A DNA stretch of 64,000 nt from Rhabdornis inornatus (Eukaryota > Chordata > Aves > Passeriformes > Rhabdornithidae), in assembly GCA_013397075.1 (NCBI GenBank), contig VWZS01002882.1:620001-684000 (forward strand), read 5' to 3'. This document shows positions 51,601-62,390 of this stretch, piece after piece. The notes under the pieces are model-generated. The model had not been told where the DNA came from and searched no databases. It worked only from the letters and a program-made list of their open reading frames with translations. How positions within the stretch are numbered: position 1 is the first letter of the stretch; each line of letters opens with the position of its first letter. Made by a program: the position numbers and the translations under genes.

Positions 51601-54600
51601 AAGCAAAGAAAGGTCAGAGGAGCAGGCAGGGGTTAATGGGGAGAGACAAAACCTCCCCTAGGTCTCCAGCCTGGCCAGGCAGAGATGTAAAACCCCAGAG
51701 GTGTTTAAAGTATGGCCTGGCACTGAGGGAAGGGAATTCCTTTTACTGCAGACGACAGAAGATGTTGGCTAATCATAACCAGGTGAAATGCAGGGAGGAT
51801 CCTGGGGAGGTTTTTGGGAATTTGGAGCCAGTTTTTAGGGGTTATTCAGAGCAGGTCTGGGCACAGCCTTGAGCAGTGCAGCTTTGGCAGCCTCAGTAGC
51901 CACTGGGACATAGAAGGGGAGAAGGGTGGATTGGGGAGGGGATTTTTAAACAGTTTTGATTAAGCCTTTGCATTTCCTACTGAGCAGCTGTCCCTGGGTT
52001 TCTGCATCTTTATGGTTTGCTCTGAGAGTAAACACACAGGCTGAGCTTATAAAGAAAAAAAAACAGGAAAAAAACCCATATTTGGGCACACTGATGAGAA
52101 GACCTGATATTAAACATAGCAGAGGTCACAGAAAAAGGCATTTTGAAGCTGCCCAGGCTGTCCTGCTGTAAAAGTTTCCAGGTTTCTGTGACCAGAAATC
52201 CAACATGGCCGTTCCATAGTAGCTGCTGTACCTTGAAACCAGTTATGAAAGCACTCCTCATTTTATGTAACAAAACCTTTTACTTTAATCTCCTCATTTC
52301 AAAGTGCCTGGGGTACGAAAAAAAATGAGCTCTTCTGATAAATGGATCAGATTTCATGGCAGCTTCATTGAGTATTTAAGTCCAGTTAATTTCTTACAAA
52401 GTAAGATAATTTCCAGTGACACTGGAGTCCCTTTGTTCCCCTGCAGGCACAAGGTGCCCAGTCTGTGCTCTCACAGCAGCAGTTTAGAGTACGCTGAAAA
52501 AAAAATCTCCTGCAGACTTGTGGGGGAGAAGGCAATCTTTGGTTGGAAAAGATAATTTTTTTGTAAAAGGCAGCCTTTCCCCCAGCTGAAGCCTGAATCA
52601 GTTAGTGTAGTCACCATCCTCAGCTGGCTGAAGAACCCCTCCTGCATGTGGGTGTATCATTGCATTCTTGCTCTGATATCATAGGAAAGGTTTGGGGTTT
52701 CATCACTGAGTAAAGCAGACTGCTATTAGGCTCCTGGATACCCAACACTCCAGTTTTTTTCCCATCTGCTGCCCTTTTTGATCAAGTGAGATGCTCATAT
52801 TATTCTAGGTGTGAGGAGAGAGGCAGACCAGCATCAGATGACTTTGATATCAGTTTATTTGTTAACAAAACCACACAAATTCCTGCTTTGATGGAGAAAT
52901 CATCAAGTTTTCCTGTTACCCATGCTAAAGATCCTCTAGCTGGCATTCCTGCCCCTCTCAGGAGGCCTTTGGGTCACAAAAGCTTGTTCAACCTCTTTTC
53001 ACATCTTCATGTACAAACACTTACACATTCCAACCTCCAAAATATACTCAGCTAAAAAGAAAGGTCTGCACAAAGCTGGTTAGATCTAATCCTCAACATT
53101 TCCCTTAACTAAGCCCATCAAGAGGACCAGACCCAGTCTGGCCAGTAAACCCTGGATAACAGGGTTGCAGTTCCAAGTCAGGAAGCCATCCAGCCTGTAA
53201 AACACTCTGAATACAAAAAGTCTAATCTCTCCTCTGTTAATGAGCACATGCATCAAGAGGCAGAGCAGTGCTACCTGCCACACTGACTGCTGCTAATGAA
53301 CAGATTAAAAGCTGTTCTATTCTCTTCTGTCCATATTAGCATTCTGAAGGAAGTTCCTCTAGTAAATTAAATCTCAAGTGAAATGATCATTAGAAGGTAT
53401 AGGTCATTAATGCAATCTACTAAAATGGGGGTAGAGTTGAAAGTACTTTTAATTAATTTAGGGTCAAATTATCGCTGGGATGTCAAAATGGTGTCTCACT
53501 ATACCCCCTAAAACTACACTTCCAAGAGACAGGTGAGAAAGGTGTCAGGATTTACAGGATAACAAGTGGCAGGAGGTAATTAGGTGCAGATGAAGCAGGG
53601 AGAGCAGCACACAAACAGTGTCACCAGCAGAAGCTGAGCCTGCACTGGCAGCTGGTTTGTGTCTGCTCAGGTTACCACGGGTTTCTTGCTTCAAAGCCTC
53701 CCAGAGCTGATTTGGGCTCACAGCACCCACCCTCCCCTTGGGCTGACCACACCACTGCAAAATAAGAGCCTTGAAATGGTGAGGAGCTGCAGAGCTGACG
53801 CTGCCTGCAGCCACAGGGCTCTCAGCATGCCAAGGGATGTGGCTGAGAAAGAGCCTTTTTCCTGCAAGAGAGCCAGGTGAAATGATGGAGCAGCAGGAAC
53901 TAAAACTGACCTTTCATTCCCCAACGCAGCCAGCACTGCTCCATCTTCTCCAGGTATAAAGTGATGAGATGAGCTGGTACAGACTCATGTTTGAGACCTG
54001 AGGGAAAGGTGATTAAAATGTCTGGATTTTTAGAGATTTGATGGAAGTAGCTAATCTTCCATTGCAGGATAGATTCTGAGTGACCCTGGGAGCCTGCCTG
54101 AGTTGCAGCCCAGTGTCACATTAAGGAAGGAGCAAATATCATTGCGTGTCCCATGGCAGGCAGGGAGTGCTCCCATCCTGGGGTCCTTTACCCAGATAGC
54201 TTATTAATCATTCAGGCTTTACAGAACAGAAGGAATTTACTTGCCTTGCACTGATTATTGGGATATGCTAATGAGTTCTCAGTGATAGCTAGATAATTGC
54301 AGGAAGCATCTGAGACGTTAAGAATTGCATCTCTAAAACCAGATGTTTGGATAATGAGGAACTCAAGAAATCCAGCTAACAGTAAGTAAACAGATAACAA
54401 ATTTAACAGCACCAATTACTATTTTTTTTCCTTAGCAAATTACCACTAAATTAGGAATTGCCATTTCTTTGCCCTGTGGCTATTTTTTAACTCAAAATGA
54501 CAACACGGGAAAAAATAAAGCATCTCAAAAGCCTTTACTTCTCTCTGTTTTCACTGTGGATCCAAAGCAGGGAAACGAGGGAAGGCAAATAAATGTCACT

Positions 54601-55090
54601 GAATTAGAAGTAAAGTGATGAGCACTGGGACACAGAGAGGAGTAGATCAAATAAGAAATTTCAGAATGTATTAAAGAATTACAGTAAATTGGGTGGTGGT
54701 GACTCAAGGAGAACAAGATCTAAATGCTCCTCATAGGAATTACCAGTGCCTGACAACAAATGCATCCTCACCTGGCAAAGGTGGTTGCACAAAGAGAGAA
54801 GTCAGGGACCCCTCTGAGGCTGGAGAAGCTGCAATACACATCAGGGCTCCTGCTTGGCAACTGGGTTTCAAATCCCTGCCCCAAAATACACACACTTGCC
54901 CTGGTAAGGAGAGCAGGAATATAAAAATTCAGATTTAAATTCAGAATATATCAACATTACAAGGACAAAGAACAGCATTAATGCTGCTCTCTATTGACAG
55001 ATAAAAGCAAAACTCAGGGAACATGACTTGCAATTTTTTTCTCTTTTCTGTAACTGTCTAATACTCTTGGGACCCCTCTGGGATGTCATT
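48618..55090. other. Stretch with no confident gene or named repeat
   Basis: The one notable item is the plus-strand open frame at 50050-50538, described separately. Elsewhere there are only short open frames of the size expected by chance. Confidence 0.35.
50050..50538 (+). other. 162-codon open frame, probably not a gene
   Basis: This is the longest uninterrupted frame outside the CpG island and low-complexity tracts. It starts MQPSSLVLPFKFLQ and ends CIANGFHSPC. A second overlapping plus frame (50280-50486) is also open, so low stop density in this patch may explain both. It has no recognisable domain or membrane segment, and no clear splice sites at its ends. It could be a single-exon lineage-specific gene, a repeat remnant or chance. 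Confidence 0.12.
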
Positions 55091-55093
55091 ATA

Positions 55094-56036
55094 TCATTGA
55101 GGGCTATCACTGGAGAAGGTAACAAACCTAGGGGATTTCAGGAATGAGGGAAAGGCTGTGCTGAGCAATAGATTGGAGTTTTTTGCTGCCAAGTATCCCA
55201 CAAAGGATGAGAAAGAAGCAAACACAGGCCCCTGAGTTAAGGTTTGAGTACAGCAGGGGCTGTTAATTAATGCCTTTAGTATGTAATGATCCACATTTGC
55301 TGAAATGGGAATATCAGGAGGGAATATCATGCACAGCCTGGATACAAGCAGCATTTGTAGCAGCTGTGGAGAGCTCACTCAGGGATTTAATGTGCATGGG
55401 CAGAGGCTCTCCTCTCCAGTTTTCCTGTTCCACCAGCCCAGGATGTCACCCTGTGTGCTCAGATTGAATGGGCTGGGTTTGGGGTACAATTCTCCCACTC
55501 CACCCCGAGGTCCTGCAGTAGTTTCTTCTGCTTTTATACTGGGTTTGGCTAAATATTCAGTCTTCTCCCACTGTATTATTGTCAGGGGCACCCTGTATGT
55601 TTCCATCCATTCTTCAGGGGATGTTATTTCTCCAACCTGTGCAGTGTCTGGGGGGTCAGGATGCTGCACATTCATCACCTCAAACTTTCCTTCCAACTTC
55701 TTGTTTTTTCTCCTTTCCTTCCTGTTTCTGTAGCTGCCCAGTTTCCAAAGACAGTGATAACTCAGCTGCTTTCCTGCCTTTTATTTCTTCCTTTAGGTCC
55801 TGCTCCCTTTTATTATCATTCTTCAGGAACTGACAAGCAGCTGTTGGGTGGCTGCCTAACATTTCAAAAATAATTCCATTTCCCTCCTGTATGTGATCCC
55901 TGGCCACATTCAGGTATTCTTCCACAGCTTTCCAGTCATGCCAGCTATCACAAGTGCTCTTTTCAGAGGGTTCAAGGCTTGGATTCCTTCCATGCTTTTG
56001 TAAGGAATCAGGGATATCACCTGCCATCCTGCCCAC
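55094..56036 (-). pseudogene. Broken minus-strand protein-like frames, possibly a retroelement relic
   Basis: Reading leftwards on the minus strand, a 118-codon frame (56036-55680) contains a charged, coiled-coil-like segment around WHDWKAVEEYLNVARDH and FEMLGSHPTAACQFL. A shift of frame then leads into a 105-codon frame (55696-55379) with ITSPEEWMETYRVPLTIIQ, which continues past one TGA into another 94 codons (55378-55094). The order of an alpha-helical part, a Lys/Glu/Gln-rich linker and a Pro-rich part is reminiscent of a decayed retroviral gag. I could not match it to a family and no flanking LTR pair was found. A decayed cellular gene is an alternative. Confidence 0.25.
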
Positions 56037-56039
56037 TCT

Positions 56040-58490
56040 GCCACTTTGTTATGCTTTAGTGGTTTCAGTTTGCTCAAAGTTTCACCATCAAAGGTATTAG
56101 CAGAAGTAGGTTAAATATGGATTTGTAAAAGTGGGACTTAACAAAATTTGATAGCAAGGGTCACTCTATTACTTAATACACTGATGAAGCACATGAAGGA
56201 AAATTGAGTTAAAATTGATTTAGAATGATTTACACACAGACTGAAGATGCAAAAGGTTAAGGGCAACCCTCCCACTGATCAGAGAGGGCCCTCTTGCTTT
56301 CTAAACCCTTGATAAAGCTTAGGTGAGCTAGGTCCAACCTTAGCCTCAGACTTCATCAATAGTTTTTATCTGAAAAACTTTATTTAGCAGCACTTAATTA
56401 TCGACTAAACATTTATGGAGTGAATCAATAGGATTCACTACAGTCACAATACTGATTTAATTATAGATCTGAGATCCCAATGTTTATACTATACTTGCTA
56501 TAGGGATTTAAATCAATTAACACATGCACACACACACAGAGGAAAAAAATAAAGAGAAATATGTGTATGAAGGATTAAATATATAAAGATATTCCTGTTA
56601 AAAATTCCCCTTGAGTTCAGTGAAATACTTCAAATATCTTGGTATTTCTCAATGGGTGAGGGTGGAGCCTTGAGCAGTGAGGATTTCATCCCAGACCTTG
56701 TAGTCAGCTTTTGATGACCATCCTCTGAGTATGGAAAACCTGAGGGCTGGAGAGCTCCAAGAGGAGTCCTGATCTCTTGCTTTTCATGCTAACCTGGCTT
56801 TTATCATCTTTCTCTCAAACAGGGAGTTCCCAACTCTCCAGGCCTTTATCTCCTCTGTATCTTCTGGTTACTCCAACATTCTTGAAGGGTCATAAATTTA
56901 AGATCCCAGATATCCAATCTTCAGCTCCTTTTGGCTTTGTTTATTGAAGCTTGTCAGGGTTAGTTTCAGCAAACCTAAGGTTTGGGTGATTTCATGATCA
57001 AGGTAAAAAAAAGGGTATGGGAAGAAACTCCCAAGTGCTCACACAGGCACTTGCAAGATGATGTAAATTGGGATTTCTGTCTGCTCCGTCTTCCCTTCCC
57101 AGGGCTTATAAAAGATTTCCCCAGGCTGACCTCACAATTCTGAGGTGGGGTAAGAGACTTCAAGAAAAACTATGAAGAAACCACCAGTCATTTAATAATA
57201 AATCAAGACCAAAATCAATTTATAATCATTGAGGTCATGAGTTAATGCTTTGGATTGAGTCTCCTAATTTTAGAATGGGAACCACTTTGCAGATCTTCTC
57301 TCTCAGCCTTTCCTTGGCCTTTTGCAAGCCCCCACAGGCTGTGTAGCAGCTCATTAAAAATGTCACTTAGGGATGCAAAAAGGATAAAAGGGCTTTCCCA
57401 GAGCCAGCTGCTCTCTTCCTCCCCAGAAATCCCATTCTATGCTGCAGATCCTGTGCTCAGGACAGCACCCAGGATTGTTGTCTGTCCTCAAAATCAGCAC
57501 TTTAGGATAAGGCAAATTAATTGATGAAGCACAGCCTAAAATTTTTGATTACACAGCACACTGAGGAGAGATGTGCATTCCCAGCCTGCCACAGCAGCAC
57601 CATCCAGGAATTTGGGTTTCCCATGGGGGCTGAAGCTTTAGACAACTTCATTTCTGCATCTCTATTGTAGTGGCCATTTTTAGATTAATTGGCCATTTTT
57701 AGATTAATTTTGTTTCATTAATCTGGGGCAATTTCCTCTTATGGCTGGGAAGAGTCATTCACATCTCAGGGGAAAACTCACCAGCTTCAGTCCAAATGTT
57801 TGTGAGAGGCTTTGGGAGGAAGGGAGAAAGGGTAGGTGGGATTGGCCTGGACACATCATTTTTAGCAAGGAGGGAAGAACTCCGCTGTCCTGCTTTGCTT
57901 TGGAAGAGTTGCCCAGCTGGGGTGCCTGGAGGGACTGATGGCAGCTCTGAGCCCAGGTGTGAGTGCAGCACTACCATGACAGACCAGGAAAATGTAAATA
58001 ACTCCCGTGCTACCTTTTCTACAGCTATTAAATACACCACAATGAAGGTGATTTTATTTTGAACGTTCAGAAACAAAACTCAGACTTTTGTTTCCATTTA
58101 AAACTGCCTTTTCTTTTTCCCCTCTTTGCATTTTTGTCCAGTTAACACTGTGGATATTTTCCTGCACATTTCCAGTGCACCATGCCCTTGTTTCAGAAGG
58201 TTTTTTCCCACTCACCTTCAACAATTCTGGGTTTCCAAGTAGGCACCTCTTGGAGTTATCCAAGGCAGTGAAGAATACCCCTCACCTCAGAGACAGGAAG
58301 AGAAGTTCCAGTATTTGGGGGGCTCCTGGAGGTCTTTGGGGAGGGGAAAACAGAGAGGGAGAAGTTGCCTCTCTCCCTAGAGCACTGGGACCAAAACAGG
58401 GAATCCACTCACCTGCCTTTGCAGGCTGGTTAGCCCAGGTTTGGCCACCATCAGAACACTTCAGCAGGGCAAAAGTTATGGGAGACAGAG
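56040..58490. other. AT-rich stretch with no recognised gene
   Basis: I found no exon or identifiable mobile element. There is a CA run near 56523-56538 and a 19-base tandem duplication at 57672-57709. Confidence 0.35.
57672..57709 (+). repeat. 19-bp perfect tandem duplication
   Basis: The unit ggccatttttagattaatt occurs twice in immediate tandem (57672-57690 and 57691-57709) with no mismatch. This suggests a recent slippage or repair event. Confidence 0.95.
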
Positions 58491-58495
58491 AGCAC

Positions 58496-58763
58496 TGTGG
58501 ATTTAATTAGCATAAGCAGTTTGATAACCAAGATACTTTGCCAAGAACAAACAAAGCAAGAGGATTGGATCAAGACTGACAACAGGGAAGAAGATTGAAT
58601 CAAGTAGAAATGTTGCAAAATGTTTGTCTGCATGATGTTTATCCCAATCAATGTAGTAAAAAATTACTAGCCTTCCTAGAATGGTATATAAGCATATGTA
58701 GCTCACAGTAAATCTGGATTCTGATCACCAGTCAGCAGTCCCCATCTCTCTCAATCGTTGATA
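58496..58763 (+). mobile_element. LTR-like segment (about 270 bases)
   Basis: The segment starts TGTGGATTT. Near its right end it has a TATA box (tatataag, 58685-58692), an AGTAAA variant polyadenylation signal (58707-58712) and a tail cagtccccatctctctcaat then cgttga. That arrangement resembles short class II avian LTRs. The terminal CA is not preserved and no clean target-site duplication was found, so boundaries are approximate. Confidence 0.45.
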
Positions 58764-60700
58764 AAAAGCAAAGTCAAACATTTCCTACTGCCCCAATGAA
58801 TCAGCAGCTGCCCTGTTTCCCAGCTATTGCATCATCATTACTTCATGCCTTCCTCTGCTCTGCATCTGACAGGCAATAAAACAGTCCCTGGGGAGTGTGG
58901 TGGGGTAAATCATCTCCATCCAGACTCTCTCCAAATATTCCCCCAAGGCAGGGCCTGGGGGACAAGTCACCTTCCTCCTCCAGAATCATTCCAAAATTGC
59001 CATGTCCCTGGTCTCAAGAGAAAAGGAGGAACTACAGGAACTACCCTGTCCTTAACCTCATTTATCTGTCTGTATGAAGTGAGGATCTCACTATCTGTCT
59101 TTACCAGGTCCCAAGCAATTTCTTAAGTATCTGTGCCCTCCTTCCAGCCCTTTGCCCCTGCACTATCCCTGGCAGCCTGGTGGCTCAGGGTGCTGATCCA
59201 GGTGAAAAGCAATTCCATTTTTGACTAGCTGTGGTTTCCAGCAGGATCAGCTCCTTGAAAAGCTCACCGTGGGCTTCCTTGGCAGCTGAAGGGAGTGCTC
59301 TGAAGTGCCCTGCACTGAATCCACCCCCTCAGCTGCCTTGAACCATGTGTATTTAACCAGCAGCACGTGGGAATTTCACCACACACCTGAAAACCTCATT
59401 CTCCCTGACCCATCCAAGGCACCTCTGCTGCAGTCTGTGCTGCTTAACTGTCTGCTGCAAGAACCTGAATTGTGTCAAGGGGGTAAAAAACCCTCAAGAA
59501 CACTGAAGAATTACTCAGATCCAGGGAATGACACAGGCGACCTCTAAAAGTGTGCCTTAGATTATTTGGGTGTTTGCTCTTACTGACAAGGGCACCTGGC
59601 TTTTTTTGTAGTAGTGATTTGGCAAACTGTTGTTTAAATATTAAACACTAAGCTCAACCTTTGCTAGCATTAATAAAGTTGGTTTTTGCACTCAAACAGC
59701 CTTTTTGGTCAACAGCACAGCCCAAAAACCCCAGCTGGAGGAGCCCAGGCACCTGAATGTGTTGATGCTGCATCCTCACAGGACCCAGGTGTGAAATGCT
59801 GGGTGCTGGTACCAGTGAAGGGGATGTTAAATCCCTCCCTGCTTTCCCTGCAGTGAGGTATTGCTGACAGCAGATCTAATCGCTTTTGTCCTGGCAGGCA
59901 GCTAATGAGCATTATGAATAATGCCATGGCTTTCCACCCTCCTGAAGCCATTTGTGGGACCTGACTCATAATTCAGCTTGAATCAAAAGGCTGCCAACCT
60001 TGTGTATTACCCTCCTGTTCAGACTTTATGCTTATTATTCAGGCTAGTCTTTGGAATTAAAGGGGGGCAATGGGATAGGGAGGTGGTAGTAGCTTTTATT
60101 GTATCACTAAAATTCCTCTTGGTTATGTGGCCTGTAATGATCTTCTGTTGTGTTTGCCACTAAACTTATTTATCAAAGGAAAATGGGTGGAAAAAAGCCC
60201 ACCATGGGGTAAGCAGCCTGCTCCCTGGAGAGGTCTGGGCTTTGGGCACCCACGATCCATGGCTGGGACAGGAATGTGAGGACTGCAACTCCTTTCATCC
60301 TCAGCAGCACTCCTGGGGCATGAACAGGGCATGCAGAGCTCAAAGGCAGAACCTGGCCTTTCTGTAGCAGGTGAACAACCTGTTCAGAAGCTGAGTTACA
60401 GCCAGAAATTCTCCCCGGAGTCACACCCACCTCCTGAGTCCTTTCCTCCTTACACTTTGTTCCCCCTGGCTGTCTGGTCTCCAGCATTCAAACCTGGCAC
60501 AAGGGGACAGCAAGAGCAGTTCCTGATTCTCAGCTCCCCCAGCTGACTCAGGGAAAGACCTGGCTGCCCTAGTGACCTCCTTTTTTTTCAGGAGACACTC
60601 ATTTTTTTTTAGGACACGTGAGTACCAAGCATCTTGCATCACAGATCCCCTGGGATATAAATATAAATACAGATATAGATAGATACAGACAGATAGTAAA

Positions 60701-60830
60701 CTAGAATCCTGGAATGGTTTGGGTTGGAAGGGATCTCAAATATCATCCAGTTCCAACCCCCTGCCATGGGCAGGGACAATTTTCAATAGATCAGGTTTCT
60801 CAGAGCCACATCCAGCCTGGATAGAGCCCT
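60701..60830 (-). mobile_element. CR1 LINE 3'-end fragment
   Basis: The plus strand reads ctagaatcctggaatggttt, then gggttggaagggatctcaaa, ccccctgccatgggcaggga and cagatcaggtttctcagag-like sequence ending near catccagcctgg. This is a well-preserved complement of the avian CR1 3' end, so the element lies on the minus strand. A short GATA-rich run (60655-60697) precedes it. Confidence 0.9.
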
Positions 60831-60924
60831 GAGCATCATACAGAGATGGATGGAGCTGGACAGAGCTCTGTACACATCTCTATATAAACACTGATGTATC
60901 CATCTCTTTGCCTGTGTGCACCCA

Positions 60925-61306
60925 TGTGAATTGATTATGGTATCACTGTTATCATGAATCTATAATTAAGTCACTGTTATAATTGTAGCTAATCCTATTG
61001 AGTCACTTTTTAAATGTTAAATTGGTTGATGATTAAGAGTTGCTAACCTCTTCTGCACCCTTATCTTTTCCTATCCATATTCTTTACCCCCTTTCCCTTC
61101 TGCATCTCTGGTCTCTGTGTAAATCATCCTAAATTGACTCTAATCTGATTTTCTTATGTGTGCTTCATCCATGTCCTAAGTAATAGAGTCACCTTTGCCA
61201 CTGAACTCTAATAATAAAGTTGCACTCTCATAAATTCAGATTAAAACCTGCTTCTTGCCAACACCTTTGAGTGGTTCTTTGAGTGGTTTAACTGCTCATT
61301 CTCACA
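60925..61306 (+). mobile_element. Possible LTR (low confidence)
   Basis: The segment begins TGTGAATTG and ends ctcaca. It carries a tight AATAATAAA signal (about 61208-61216) followed by taaaacctgcttcttgccaa, which I associate loosely with avian LTR ends. A 12-base direct repeat (ctttgagtggtt) lies near 61265-61288. No TATA box or target-site duplication could be confirmed. Confidence 0.3.
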
Positions 61307-61689
61307 GGGCTGTGAAGAGGGAGCAGCTTCAGCACTTTCCCCTAAAATATTCAAATCTTTTCAGACCCTTCCCCAGCTGCTGTTTGTTTGTGTGAGAAAT
61401 AGGAGAAACAAGCAGATGAAGTGGAAGCACTGGGCAGCTCCCAGAGCTCTGACACCAGGTTTTGGTGAGACTTGGAATGTATCCCACATTGGGAGTGCTG
61501 TGATGGAGGTACAGGTTCAGGAGGGGCAGGTGAGCTGTCAGGGAGAGAGGTTGGATTGTACAGCCCTTGGAGTTGGGTGATGATGTGGTTCAGAGCCTTG
61601 GAGTGAGGATTGGGGGGGATGGAAAAGTCAGGAAATTTGTAGTTGGTGTTTGCCACTGATGGCCCAGCATCAATGAGTTATTCTGCAGG

Positions 61690-62390
61690 CACTCAGGAGA
61701 AATTTCTGGACCTTCATCCCTGTGGAAGATTTCAATTTCAGACACCAGTTGGGAATATCATTCTGATAAGATGAGCAGATCTTGGAAATTCCTGACTTTC
61801 GTAGGAGATAACTTCTTATCACAGACACTCAGTGAGGCAACTCACAAAGATGCCCTCCTAGACTTGCTCTTTGTGGACAGCAGAGGACTTTGGTGGGATG
61901 TGGTGATCTGTGGCTGCCTTGGCCACAGCCATTGTGAAATGGCAGAGTATAAAATTTTCACTGTAATGAGAAAAATATTCAGTGAAATGAGAAAAAAAGG
62001 ACAGCTGAGTCACTACCCTGGACTGCAGGAGAGCAAATTTTAGGATATGCAGGGAGGTCTTTTAATGGAGTACACTCAGAATCTGCTTCTGAGGGGTTAG
62101 GGAGCCCACAGGTGCAGGTCAGACTTTAGGAACCACCTTTTAGAACCACTGGAGCAGATGATTCCACTGTGGTTTGAGTCAAGCATGTGGAACAGAGGGA
62201 CAGCTTGGCTGAACAGGGAACTCCTCATGGAGCTCAAGAGGAAAAAGAAATTATGTGATCTCTGGAAGCAAGGTCAGGCTTCACAGGAAGAGCACAGAGC
62301 TGTGGCTCACATATGCAGGGAGAAGACACAAAAAGCCAAAGCTCCATTAGAGTTGAAAGAGAAACATCACCAAGGGAAAAAACCAGAGAC
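61690..62390 (+). mobile_element. CR1 LINE ORF2 fragment (endonuclease to pre-RT), broken
   Basis: In shifted plus frames the sequence reads VEDFNF near 61721 (the endonuclease GDFN-type motif). Then comes FLTFVGDNFLSQTLSEATHK and DALLDLLFVDSRG at about 61790-61885, and CGCLGHSHCEM near 61915. After a frameshift it reads GTAWLNRELLMELKRKKKL, CDLWKQGQASQEE and CREKTQKAKAPLEL at 62190-62370. These blocks match the end of the CR1 endonuclease and the linker before reverse transcriptase. Internal stops and frame changes show it is inactive, and both ends are truncated. Confidence 0.85.
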
